This document shows, one piece after another, positions 17,297 to 27,075 of a DNA stretch of 60,420 bases; position 1 is the first letter of the stretch; each line of letters starts with the position of its first letter. The stretch lies in NCBI GenBank assembly GCA_002869015.1, contig PKTT01000037.1, forward strand, positions 5,126-65,545, in the 5' to 3' direction. The position numbers were made by a program, and so were the translations under genes. The notes beneath the pieces were generated by a model. That model saw nothing but the letters and a program-made list of their open reading frames with translations, was not told the DNA's origin and made no database searches. This DNA comes from Deltaproteobacteria bacterium. Lineage in GTDB: Bacteria; Desulfobacterota; Deferrisomatia; Deferrisomatales; BM512.

Positions 17297-18062
17297 AGTC
17301 CCCTCCGATGACAAGCACCTCCTCCTCGCCCTGGAGCAGCGCTCCATGCAGGAGGGCTCCATCGAAAAATACCTTTGGAGTAGGCACCCTAACCTCCATC
17401 ACGCGGGTTCCGAATTCCCAGGCTCTCTCTACATCTCTGGTAAATGAATTTAGGTTGTTAAGTCTTATTTTATAGCGGGTACCGCCGTCTACGGAGAGGA
17501 TGCGGTGCTCATCGAAATCATGTACGCCGCGAAAGAGGGTTATGTGCGCCGCATCTCCATGGAGTGCTAAAAGCTCGGCCTGTATGAATTCATATAGGAG
17601 GTCTAGCTGTTCGTAAATGGCGTTGGTCGCTCCAAGCCCCTTCGCCATCTCCTTCATGTAGGAAAAATAGGCTGGACAGTCCCTTTCACCCAGGGGTTCC
17701 TTATGGAAGGTAGGCGCGAGGCCAAAGCGGCTCTCAACCCAACTCTTCAGAACTGCCCCCTCCCTTGAGTTAGAGTCGAATATCCAGCCGAGGAGAAAGC
17801 GTACGTAGCTGTTTTTTATCGCTAGGCGCGCACGCTTCACCTCCTCATCACGCCACTGATGCAGGCTGAACGCAACATCCATATAGCCCTGAAAATAGTC
17901 GACCCTCTCCTTGCGCTCCGCCAGCTCGCCAAGCGCTTCAAATAACCGCGAGTGGCTCCTGCGCACCCCCTCGATGGCAAGGGGCACCGGTCGCTCATTG
18001 TATAGCACTGAGCCCAGAACACCGGGGGGTACGTTGACCCTGTTAAAGAGGGCTGACGCCAC
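17271..18062 (-). CDS. draT: NAD+--dinitrogen-reductase ADP-ribosyltransferase DraT
   Basis: Transfers ADP-ribose from NAD+ to the arginine of NifH when ammonium rises or energy falls. It has 263 residues, normal for DraT. Family features seen are FSLHQWRDE (about residues 66-74), HITLFRGVHDFDEH (about 173-186), LNNLNSFTRDVERAWEFG and the C-terminal EEEVLVIGG. The start is probably GTG at 18062, six bases after nifB, with only a weak ribosome site. Having draT and draG at the tail of the structural operon means switch-off capacity is made together with its target. Confidence 0.93.
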   Translation of the reverse strand: MASALFNRVNVPPGVLGSVLYNERPVPLAIEGVRRSHSRLFEALGELAERKERVDYFQGYMDVAFSLHQWRDEEVKRARLAIKNSYVRFLLGWIFDSNSREGAVLKSWVESRFGLAPTFHKEPLGERDCPAYFSYMKEMAKGLGATNAIYEQLDLLYEFIQAELLALHGDAAHITLFRGVHDFDEHRILSVDGGTRYKIRLNNLNSFTRDVERAWEFGTRVMEVRVPTPKVFFDGALLHGALLQGEEEVLVIGGDYEIKLRWY

Positions 18063-18068
18063 CTTTAC

Positions 18069-19343
18069 TTATCCGCAACCGCCGCCATCGCCTCCACAGC
18101 CAAACCCCTTGGAGCAGCCGGGTGAACGACGCTTCTTCAACTGCTCAAGTCCCTTGCCCTCAAAGATTGGCTCAAGCGCCATGGATATGAACCCGGAGAC
18201 TTCAATCGGGGGGACTTTCATGGAGGTAAGGACCGCGTTTGGAGCCTCTCCAAAGCCGCTGACGAGAACCGCCCGGCAATCGGAGAGAAGTTTTCCCAGA
18301 CTTCGCCACCGGTCTACGCCATCTCCCCTATCTGGTGCCTGGCGGGTCTCCACGAGCTTGAACTCGCCGCCCTCCTTGGCCCATATCTGGAAAGAGTCCG
18401 CCTCTCCCAGGTGCTGATTCACGAGGAGCCCTTCGCGGGTAGCTACTGCCACATAAGGTCTTGAGATATCGAGTCCGAGGTCGCTTGAAAAGGCCGTAAG
18501 GATAGCGCCGAACTTTTCAGATTGGTCCTGTCCAAGCAGCCCTACCGCATCGGCGCGGCAACGCTGACAATGCTTCATCTGGGGGAGGTACTCCTCCGCA
18601 ACGCTTCTAACTGCGCGGAGATCCTCATGTCCGGGCTCGGGGAGCTCTCCGAAAGGCGTCCCGGCATTTGGCACTAGCGCCATGACATTCAAGACATCAA
18701 CGCCGAGGGTTTGCAGCTCCTTTGCAATCGCTTCAATATGGCGGTCATTAACGGTTGGGATGAGGATGGTGTTCACCTTGACTATAACCCCCGCCTCTTT
18801 GAGGGCCGAGATGCCCTCGCTATGTCGCTCCCACATAAGTCTGGCGGCGGCCTCTCCACGGTGGATCACCTTGCCGTCGCGCACCCAACCGTAAACCTTA
18901 GCACCAATAGTGGGGTCTACGGCATTTACGGTGACGGTGACATGACTTACGCCAAGCTCGACAAGGTCCTTAACATGAGCTGGCAGCGCGAGTCCGTTGG
19001 TTGAGAGGCAAAAGAGCATCTCCGGGTGTTCTTCTCGAATAGCGCGCAGGGTCGCAAAAGTCTCTTCAGGGTTTGCCAGAGGGTCACCCGGGCCAGCTAT
19101 CCCGACAACAGTTATGTCGGAGTTTTCTGATAGCACCGCATCAAGATAACCCACCGCCTGCTCCGGGCGGAGAACGGCGGTAGTTACTCCTGGGCGGGAT
19201 TCATTAACGCAATCATAGCGGCGATCGCAGTAGTTGCACTTTATATTGCATTTGGGAGCAACGGGCAGGTGAACTCGCCCGCAGATGCCTTTTACATCCT
19301 CATTGAAGCAGGGGTGCTTTGACTTATCTATAACTGTATTCAT
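18069..19343 (-). CDS. nifB: Nitrogenase cofactor biosynthesis radical SAM protein NifB
   Basis: Builds NifB-co, the Fe8S9C precursor of FeMo-co. It has 424 residues. The radical SAM motif CNIKCNYC (C32, C36, C39) follows the NifB-specific HPCFNED (Cys12) and GRVHLPVAP. A C-terminal NifX/NafY-like domain (about residues 295-400) includes VATREGLLVNQHLGEA. The tail is glycine- and cysteine-rich (GCSKGFGCGGDGGGCG), seen in some NifB proteins. It is 19 bases after nifN and six before draT. Confidence 0.96.
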   Translation of the reverse strand: MNTVIDKSKHPCFNEDVKGICGRVHLPVAPKCNIKCNYCDRRYDCVNESRPGVTTAVLRPEQAVGYLDAVLSENSDITVVGIAGPGDPLANPEETFATLRAIREEHPEMLFCLSTNGLALPAHVKDLVELGVSHVTVTVNAVDPTIGAKVYGWVRDGKVIHRGEAAARLMWERHSEGISALKEAGVIVKVNTILIPTVNDRHIEAIAKELQTLGVDVLNVMALVPNAGTPFGELPEPGHEDLRAVRSVAEEYLPQMKHCQRCRADAVGLLGQDQSEKFGAILTAFSSDLGLDISRPYVAVATREGLLVNQHLGEADSFQIWAKEGGEFKLVETRQAPDRGDGVDRWRSLGKLLSDCRAVLVSGFGEAPNAVLTSMKVPPIEVSGFISMALEPIFEGKGLEQLKKRRSPGCSKGFGCGGDGGGCG

Positions 19344-19362
19344 GATTTCATTCCTCTCGCCG

Positions 19363-20736
19363 CTAGATATATGCGTACCCGATTGGCGAATCTTCCTGCT
19401 TTTTGGTTATTACCGCGTTAACTAGATTATCGAAGAGCGAGAGCGCCCCCTCATAACCTAGGTGGAGGGTTCGCTGTCCCCCGAACCTGTCGTGTATTGG
19501 AAAGCCCACCCTTATAAGCGGAACTCCCAGCTCTCTTGAAATACGATATCCCTTTGAATTTCCAATCAAGAGGTCTGGCTTTGCCTCAGCGGCGAGGGCT
19601 TCAATCTCGCTAAAATCAACGCCATCCACAACCTTCACCTCTTCTAGGACCAATCCTTCGGTGACACCCTTTACCGCATCCTCAAAGTCGGAGTTGGAGG
19701 ACCCAGTGGCGACTACCACTGGCTGAATGCCAACCTCTGCGATGAATGAAGTCAGGCCAAGGGCAAGCTCCTCATCGCCGTAGATGACCGCCCGCTTGCC
19801 TGAGAGGTATTTGTGACCATCTACAAAGGCATCAAGTAAGCGCCCCCGTTGGCTCTTGTAGCGCTCGGGAATACTTTCACCGGAGATTGAACTTAGCGCA
19901 CTGAAAAAGGCGTCTGTTGCCCTAAGCCCCAGCGGCAATCCGAGCGTATCCAGACGCTGCCAGAAGCGCTCCTTCAATAACTCTCCAGCGCTAAGCTTGC
20001 GTGGAAGGAGAGAAGCGAACTCTACGCTGGCCACGGCGCCCCCCATAAGCTTAATCTCCTCAATACCCGTGCCGCCTGGGGAAATTGGCATATACCGATC
20101 AAGCGCTGGTCCATCCAAGGTGTCGCTGTAGTCAGGGAGTATCGTCGCTGTGAGACCGAAACCCTCGACTATTTCCCTTAAGGCCCTTAGGTCTGCGGTG
20201 GAGACGATACCGGGAAAAAGATTAACGCTCTTTTCATTGACGCCTTCGCTGCTTAGGGCTAACTGGTCCGCCAGCGCCCTTACCGTGGCGTGAAAACCCT
20301 CCACGTGGCTACCCTGGTAGCTTGGAGTCGATACGCGCACCAATTGGGGGTGCTCGCCCTTCTTTGCAGCACCCCACTCACGGTCGAACTCGATAAGAAT
20401 TGAGGCTACATCGTCCCCTATAGTCTCCGTAAGGCAGGTGGTGGCTATTCCTATAACTTCCGGGGAGTATTTGCCTATTACGTTTACGAGCCCCTCTTTG
20501 AGGTTGGGGCCGCCACCGAAGACCGCCTGCTTCTCCCCAAGCGCGGAGGAGGCGATATCAATGGGCTCCCTGAAATGGCTGATGATGTAGCGGCGCATGT
20601 AGGTAGCACACCCCTGCGAGCCGTGTAGGTATGGAACCGCTCCGCGCACACCCTTGAACGCAAGGCATGCTCCCAGGGGAGTGCATTGACGGCATGCATT
20701 GGTCGATGAGACATATTTCGCTGGCTCGCCCATCAT
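19363..20736 (-). CDS. nifN: Nitrogenase cofactor scaffold NifN
   Basis: Beta-like half of the NifEN scaffold on which NifB-co matures to FeMo-co; 457 residues. The N-terminal cluster-binding region reads ACRQCTPLGACLAFKG (about residues 15-30), then YLHGSQGCATYMRRY, and IATTCLTETIGDD about residue 110. The start ATGATG overlaps the nifE stop by four bases (ATGA), which is classical translational coupling of the two scaffold subunits. Confidence 0.94.
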   Translation of the reverse strand: MMGEPAKYVSSTNACRQCTPLGACLAFKGVRGAVPYLHGSQGCATYMRRYIISHFREPIDIASSALGEKQAVFGGGPNLKEGLVNVIGKYSPEVIGIATTCLTETIGDDVASILIEFDREWGAAKKGEHPQLVRVSTPSYQGSHVEGFHATVRALADQLALSSEGVNEKSVNLFPGIVSTADLRALREIVEGFGLTATILPDYSDTLDGPALDRYMPISPGGTGIEEIKLMGGAVASVEFASLLPRKLSAGELLKERFWQRLDTLGLPLGLRATDAFFSALSSISGESIPERYKSQRGRLLDAFVDGHKYLSGKRAVIYGDEELALGLTSFIAEVGIQPVVVATGSSNSDFEDAVKGVTEGLVLEEVKVVDGVDFSEIEALAAEAKPDLLIGNSKGYRISRELGVPLIRVGFPIHDRFGGQRTLHLGYEGALSLFDNLVNAVITKKQEDSPIGYAYI

Positions 20737-22100
20737 TCACCAGAGCTTTCTTCGTTTCGGGGGACGAAGCGCCAGACAGGGCTCATCACCGTACGGTGAA
20801 TCTCCTCGGCGAAGTTCGCCATCCCTACGAAACCTTCAAGCGCCTCTTTGCGCTCATGGTTGTGATCGCAAAACCCGACCCCCAATTTGTAAGCTATTGG
20901 GCGCTCCTTGACGCCCCCGACCAGCACATCAACCTTCTTCTCTTTTATGAACTGGACCAGCTCAAGGGGGTTGGTGTCGTCAACTATTATCGTTCCTTCA
21001 TCGGTGACGGCGTGGAGCTCCTCATAATCTTCACGGGTACCTGTTTGAGAGCCTGCCATAACAACCTTCATCCCAAGGAGGCGAAAGGCTTTGACCAAAG
21101 AGAATGCCTTGAAGGCGCCGCCTACATAGAGCGCCGCCCGCTTGCCGTTAAGGTCTCTCCTGTACCGCTCAAGCTTGGGCATCAGCAATTCAAGCTCTTC
21201 GCGTACAAGCGCCGCTGCTCGCTCAACGATGCCGGGATCTTGATCCTTGAAAAAATCAGCAACGTCATAGAGCGCTTGCGCCATATCCTCTACCCCAAAA
21301 TAGGAAACTCTGAGGGTAGGCGTTCCATACTTGTCATCCATCATTCGGGCAAGGTCCATAGTCGAACCAGAACACTGGACAAGATTCACAGCAGCCCCAT
21401 GTGCCCGCATCAAATCCCCTACCCGTCCATCGCCGGTAATGTTCGCCACCACCTCGACGCCCATCCGCTCAAGGTACTCGCGGATAATCCATATTTCTCC
21501 CGCTAGATTGAAATCACCGAGGATATTAACGGAGACAGGTGATATTGCCGAGGTGTCGCTAGTCCCTACCAGCCTCCCCATTGCGCGGCAGGCGGCGTTG
21601 TAACCAGCCCGTTTGTTGCCTTTGAAGCCTTCAGACTGGACGGGAATTACTGGTATCCCATATTTCTCCGAAGCTCTCTTCGCTACCGCCTCAAGGTCGT
21701 CGCCGATGATCCCGACTATGCATGTAGAGTAGACAAAAGCGGCTTTTGGAGAGTGCAGCTCAATTAGTTCATTCAGGGCCTGCTCAAGTTTTATTTCACC
21801 ACCGAAAATAACATCCTTCTCCCTGAGGTCAGTGGAAAAGGAGAGGCGATGGAGCTGCGGGCCAGATGAGAGCGCGCCGCGTATGTCCCATGTGTAGGAG
21901 GCGCAGCCTATCGGGCCGTGAACCAGATGAAGAGCATCGGCGATGGGATACAGGACAACCCTTGAGCCACAGAAGACGCACGCGCGCTGGCTGACAGCGC
22001 CGGAGAGCGAACCTTTGTCGCACTCTATCTCAAAGGGCTTATCACCCTTCTCGTGTATCTGTCTTTCGCGCCCCTTTAGGAGTCCCGTATCCATCACCAT
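20733..22100 (-). CDS. nifE: Nitrogenase cofactor scaffold NifE
   Basis: Alpha-like half of the NifEN scaffold, 455 residues. Conserved features are RACVFCGSRVV (about residues 39-49), LVHGPIGCASYTWDIRG with the paired-cluster cysteine, STCIVGIIGDD (about 145), and VQSEGFKGNKRAGYNAAC. An alternative start two codons in (22094) is equally possible. It is 13 bases downstream of the [2Fe-2S] ferredoxin gene. Confidence 0.94.
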   Translation of the reverse strand: MVMDTGLLKGRERQIHEKGDKPFEIECDKGSLSGAVSQRACVFCGSRVVLYPIADALHLVHGPIGCASYTWDIRGALSSGPQLHRLSFSTDLREKDVIFGGEIKLEQALNELIELHSPKAAFVYSTCIVGIIGDDLEAVAKRASEKYGIPVIPVQSEGFKGNKRAGYNAACRAMGRLVGTSDTSAISPVSVNILGDFNLAGEIWIIREYLERMGVEVVANITGDGRVGDLMRAHGAAVNLVQCSGSTMDLARMMDDKYGTPTLRVSYFGVEDMAQALYDVADFFKDQDPGIVERAAALVREELELLMPKLERYRRDLNGKRAALYVGGAFKAFSLVKAFRLLGMKVVMAGSQTGTREDYEELHAVTDEGTIIVDDTNPLELVQFIKEKKVDVLVGGVKERPIAYKLGVGFCDHNHERKEALEGFVGMANFAEEIHRTVMSPVWRFVPRNEESSGE

Positions 22101-22113
22101 CTCTCTTTCGCGC

Positions 22114-22410
22114 TTAAATTAAATGCGCCTCTGCTTTGCCGCCCTCTTCCAGGGCATCCAGTATCTCATCTGCGACCTCTTCATCCACCGAGCCGTACCA
22201 ATCTCCCTGCGGGTAGACAATAAGGACTGGGCCGTGGTCGCAGGCTTTGAGGCAGCTTGTGGAGCTGACCATCGCATCAAGGCCGCGGTCCACTATCTCC
22301 GACTCGATGTAGGGCAAAAGACCCAGGGAACTCTTCTGATGGCAGACTCCCTTCGCCTCCGCGCCCCTGAATGAACCGCAAACGAGTATGTGATATTCAG
22401 GCTTTTCCAT
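22114..22410 (-). CDS. Thioredoxin-like [2Fe-2S] ferredoxin
   Basis: Small iron-sulfur protein of 98 residues from ATG 22410, which has AAGGGGTG upstream; a GTG at 22419 would add three residues but lies too close to that ribosome site. The cluster cysteines are in LVCGSFRGAEAKGVC (N-terminal pair) and SCLKACDHGP (C-terminal pair), the spacing of the clostridial/Shethna-type [2Fe-2S] ferredoxins. Relatives are found in nif clusters, where they are proposed to donate electrons or protect nitrogenase. Here it lies 12 bases after nifH. Confidence 0.88.
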   Translation of the reverse strand: MEKPEYHILVCGSFRGAEAKGVCHQKSSLGLLPYIESEIVDRGLDAMVSSTSCLKACDHGPVLIVYPQGDWYGSVDEEVADEILDALEEGGKAEAHLI

Positions 22411-22422
22411 CGTCGTCACCCC

Positions 22423-23752
<1,330 letters not shown>

Positions 23753-23761
23753 CGTTCTCTC

Positions 23762-25132
23762 CTACATCACCAGCTCAAAGGACTCTTCCGAGGAATCACG
23801 GTCCTTGCGATCGAGGATTGCGTCGAGGATCTTCTCCACGAGCCTCATGCCGCCCTTGTAACCAACTGTAGGAAAGAGGATGTGACCAATGCGATCAACG
23901 ATGGGGAAGCCGTGACGGATCAGCGGGATATCTTCATCGCGCGCGATGTATTTGGCATAGGTGTTGCCGATTATGAGGTCAACCGGCTCCTCTTTGATCC
24001 ACTGGTGTAGCAAGAAGAGGTCGCCACCGGCCTTCACCTTTGTCGGAAGGCCTTCAGTGAGCTCGGCAATGCGCTTTTCAAATTTCTTGCCGGGAGTACC
24101 AGTAACCACATAGGCGGGAACCATGCCAAGGGTCACGAGGAACTCGGTGAGGGCTACGAGTTGGTCGGGGTCACCGACGAGGCCAACTCGCTTGCCGTAA
24201 AAATACTGCTCCATGTCAGTGATAACGTCTACCAACTGACCGCGCTCGTAGGTGACTATGTCAGGCACATCGATGCCTGCAGTCTCGGCGAGTGCGCTTA
24301 CAAAGCGGTCCGTAGCTTTGATGCCGATGGGAAGGTCCAGAACCATGGATGGAACAGAGTATTTAGCCTGAAGGGCATCCGCGGCAGGAGCCGCCGCAGT
24401 AACACCCAGCGCCAGACTCTTTTTAGCGCCGCCGGTTTTCTTTAGCTCTTCGATGGTAACCCCACCTGCGGGGAACATCTCATGAGTACCGGTTTGGGGT
24501 GTATTGAGGACACCAGATGTATCGGGCAGGAGGATGCTTTCAACCCCCATCTGCCCGGCGATTCTCTTTACCTCGGCCATGTCGGCGGGTTCGATGAATC
24601 CGCTGACGATATTGACGTATTCACCCTTTTCCTCTGAGGGCTCAGCGAGATACTGGACCATCGCCTTAACCATATTGGCATATCCGGTTACGTGGGAGCC
24701 TGCGAAGGAGGGAGTATTTGCGTGGATTACCTTCTTGCCCTCCGGGATAAAGCCCTTCTGCTCGGCCTGATGGACAAATGCGGGAATATCGTCGCCTATG
24801 GTCTCTGAGAGGCAGGTGGTGTGGACCGCTATTATCTCAGGGTCATATAGGCTAAAGATATTGTTTATCGCCTGCACCAGATTGGCCTGGCCGCCGAAGA
24901 CGGAGGCACCCTCGGTGAAGGAGCTGGTACCCGCCATTACAGGCTCTTTGTAGTGCCTGGTGAGCATTGAGCGGTGGTAAGCGCAGCAGCCCTGAGAGCC
25001 ATGACTTTGGGGGAGGCACCCGTGGATACCCAGCGAAGCGTACATAGCGCCAATGGGCTGGCAGGTCTTGGCCGGGTTTATGGAGAGCACTTCCCTTTCG
25101 GAAGGTTCATTTGGTGTGTGTCGTAGTAACAT
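23762..25132 (-). CDS. nifK: Nitrogenase MoFe protein beta subunit NifK
   Basis: Beta subunit, 456 residues, sharing the P-cluster with NifD. P-cluster ligands are visible as Cys24 (KTCQPIGAM), Cys49 (GSQGCCAY) and Cys107 (HTTCLSETIGDD). Start 25132 (MLLRHTPNEP) follows GAGGA; the longer frame from 25213 overlaps nifD and is rejected. The protein lacks the roughly 50-residue N-terminal extension of Azotobacter-type NifK, as in clostridial (group II) enzymes. It is 14 bases downstream of nifD. Confidence 0.96.
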   Translation of the reverse strand: MLLRHTPNEPSEREVLSINPAKTCQPIGAMYASLGIHGCLPQSHGSQGCCAYHRSMLTRHYKEPVMAGTSSFTEGASVFGGQANLVQAINNIFSLYDPEIIAVHTTCLSETIGDDIPAFVHQAEQKGFIPEGKKVIHANTPSFAGSHVTGYANMVKAMVQYLAEPSEEKGEYVNIVSGFIEPADMAEVKRIAGQMGVESILLPDTSGVLNTPQTGTHEMFPAGGVTIEELKKTGGAKKSLALGVTAAAPAADALQAKYSVPSMVLDLPIGIKATDRFVSALAETAGIDVPDIVTYERGQLVDVITDMEQYFYGKRVGLVGDPDQLVALTEFLVTLGMVPAYVVTGTPGKKFEKRIAELTEGLPTKVKAGGDLFLLHQWIKEEPVDLIIGNTYAKYIARDEDIPLIRHGFPIVDRIGHILFPTVGYKGGMRLVEKILDAILDRKDRDSSEESFELVM

Positions 25133-25146
25133 AGTTATTTCCTCGC

Positions 25147-26778
25147 TTAGGCCGCAGCCGACTCTTCGGCAACTTCGTTTGCTTTTTTCCAGGGGGGCGT
25201 GACAAGACCCCAAATCGGAGTCGTGGTCATGCGGGCGATATCGCGGTAAAAGTTGATTGCGCCTTTAAAGCCGGCGTAAGGGCCACCGTAGTCATAGCTG
25301 TGCAGCTGCTTTAAAGGTATGCCGTGCTTCTGGACTGCGTATTTCTCTTTAATGCCAGCGCAGAAAATATCTGGCTTGTAGAGGGTGAGAAGGCGCTCGG
25401 TCTCATATTGGCTGATATCGTCGATGGTCAGTGTGTCCTGCTCCATGTCGCGCATCATGCCTTCGTACTCGGAGAGGGTGAGTCCACCGGCTTTGAGGTT
25501 CTCAATCTGCTCGGGAGTTTTACGCGGGCTGTACTTTACGGGGTCGTTCTCAACTTCCAGCTCTTCGATATTGCGGCTGTCAGCGTCGAGTTTAATAGTC
25601 GGTATTACGTTTCGGCCCTCATAGTCGTCGCGATGACCGAACTCGTAACCCGCTGCGACCGTCTTCATGCCTAGTTCGCTGAAGAGCTCCTGATAATGAT
25701 GGGCGCGGGAGCCGCCAACGAAAAGCATCGCGGTCTTACCCTCTGTAAGGGGACGCGCTTCATCAAGGGCCTCTTTAACTGCGGGCATCTCGGCAGCTAT
25801 AACTTCCTCAACCTTGGCGATGAGCTCCGGGTCTTCAAAGTACTGGGCAATCTTTCTCAGGGATTTAGCAGTGGCCTCCGCACCAATAAAGTTGACCTTC
25901 ATCCACGGAATGCCATATTTGGTCTCCATCATCTCCGCCACATAGTTAATTGAACGGTGACACATGATGGTGTTTAGGTCGGCTGTGTGGGCGCTTGCGA
26001 ACTGGTCATAGGTCGCGTTGCCGGAAAAGGAGGAGACGAGCGTTATACCGCAAGCCTCGAGGATGCGCTCCAGCTCAAAGGCGTCGCCGCCGATGTTGTA
26101 TTCACCGAGCATATTTATGCGGAACTTACCGGGCTCGCCCTTCTCCTCGGTGCCGACTACGTGGGTGAAGATGCCATTATTTGCAATGTGGTGCCCTGCT
26201 GACTGGCTGACGCCCTTGTAGCCCTCGCAAGAAAATGCGAAGACGTTGATCCCGAGCTCCTTCTTCATCTCACGGGCGACCGCGTGCACGTCATCGCCGA
26301 TGAGACCGACAGGGCAGGTAGAGCAGACTGCAATCGCCTTTGGCTTGAATATCTCATAAGCTTCTCTGATAGCGGACTGAAGCTTCTTCTCGCCGCCAAA
26401 GACGATGTCGTGCTCCTGCATGTCGGTTGAGAGGGCGTAGGTCATGAAGTTGGTCCCATCCTCACCGGCATCGGTCTGGTTGCGGCGGGTAAGCCAACTG
26501 TAAAAACCACAGCCGATTGGACCATGCGTAATGGTCAGGATATCTCGGACGGGCCCGAGGATGACGCCCTTGCAGCCTGCGTATGAGCAGCCTCGCTGCG
26601 TGATGACGCCGGGGATGGTCCTCGCATTGGAGAGGATCTCCGGAGGGTTGCCCGTTTCATCAAGCTTGTTGACTACGATCTGTTTGGCGCGCTTTTTTGC
26701 CATCTTGGGGGGGAAGTCCTCAATGAGCTTCTCTTTTAACTCCTGAGGGGTCAGTTTTGATTCTTTAGTGCCGGCCAT
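25147..26778 (-). CDS. nifD: Nitrogenase MoFe protein alpha subunit NifD
   Basis: Alpha subunit carrying FeMo-co, 543 residues. P-cluster ligands are Cys64, Cys90 and Cys155. FeMo-co ligands are Cys273 (IMCHRS) and His493 (QLHSYDYGG). Substrate-pocket residues equivalent to Azotobacter Arg96, Gln191 and His195 are present (Arg98, Gln192, His196). The pattern supports a molybdenum enzyme rather than AnfD or VnfD. About 50 extra residues lie between DDYEGR (about 390) and MRDMEQDTL (about 440), the insertion known from Clostridium pasteurianum-type NifD. It is the first gene of the operon, 60 bases downstream of a sigma54 promoter. Confidence 0.97.
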   Translation of the reverse strand: MAGTKESKLTPQELKEKLIEDFPPKMAKKRAKQIVVNKLDETGNPPEILSNARTIPGVITQRGCSYAGCKGVILGPVRDILTITHGPIGCGFYSWLTRRNQTDAGEDGTNFMTYALSTDMQEHDIVFGGEKKLQSAIREAYEIFKPKAIAVCSTCPVGLIGDDVHAVAREMKKELGINVFAFSCEGYKGVSQSAGHHIANNGIFTHVVGTEEKGEPGKFRINMLGEYNIGGDAFELERILEACGITLVSSFSGNATYDQFASAHTADLNTIMCHRSINYVAEMMETKYGIPWMKVNFIGAEATAKSLRKIAQYFEDPELIAKVEEVIAAEMPAVKEALDEARPLTEGKTAMLFVGGSRAHHYQELFSELGMKTVAAGYEFGHRDDYEGRNVIPTIKLDADSRNIEELEVENDPVKYSPRKTPEQIENLKAGGLTLSEYEGMMRDMEQDTLTIDDISQYETERLLTLYKPDIFCAGIKEKYAVQKHGIPLKQLHSYDYGGPYAGFKGAINFYRDIARMTTTPIWGLVTPPWKKANEVAEESAAA

Positions 26779-26838
26779 AACAACTCCTTTGCTCTAGTGG
26801 CTTTACGATCCCAGCATGTTGCCTTTGGTAGCGTATAG

Positions 26839-26854
26839 AGCAATGGCCATGCCA
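26839..26854 (-). promoter_or_regulatory. Sigma54 (-24/-12) promoter of the nif operon
   Basis: The minus strand reads TGGCATGGCCATTGCT, matching TGGCAYG-N4-TTGCW exactly. It is 61 bases upstream of the nifD ATG, which places the transcription start near 26828. NifA, encoded 300 bases upstream, is the expected activator. I found no exact TGT-N10-ACA NifA enhancer between the promoter and nifA. Confidence 0.85.
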
Positions 26855-27011
26855 AAAAGAAATTAGAAAAATACAATTATTTATAAGCTATTGATATTAC
26901 AGGATTATATTGGCACCATACGAGTTTAACGACACTTGAGGTTGATGCTTTTGTCGCCTTTCATAATTGTAAGGTTTTCATTTTTTGTATGTCTGGTTTG
27001 TAGGCTTTAGG

Positions 27012-27049
27012 GTAAAAAAAAAAGGGCTCGCGTCAATGACGCAGAGCCC
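27012..27049 (-). terminator. Terminator of nifV-nifA
   Basis: A GC-rich stem, GGGCTC (27024-27029) plus GCGTCA, pairs with TGACGC and GAGCCC (27044-27049) with one bulged base. On the minus strand it is followed directly by a run of ten T before ACCC. It lies 27 bases beyond the nifA stop and insulates nifA from the nifD promoter. Confidence 0.85.
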
Positions 27050-27075
27050 GGAGGAGCGAATATTTATATTGTTTT

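Noticed and set aside
25133-25213. Longer nifK starting at 25213
   Set aside because: The added residues overlap the nifD 3' end and are unlike any NifK; the ATG at 25132 has a ribosome site.
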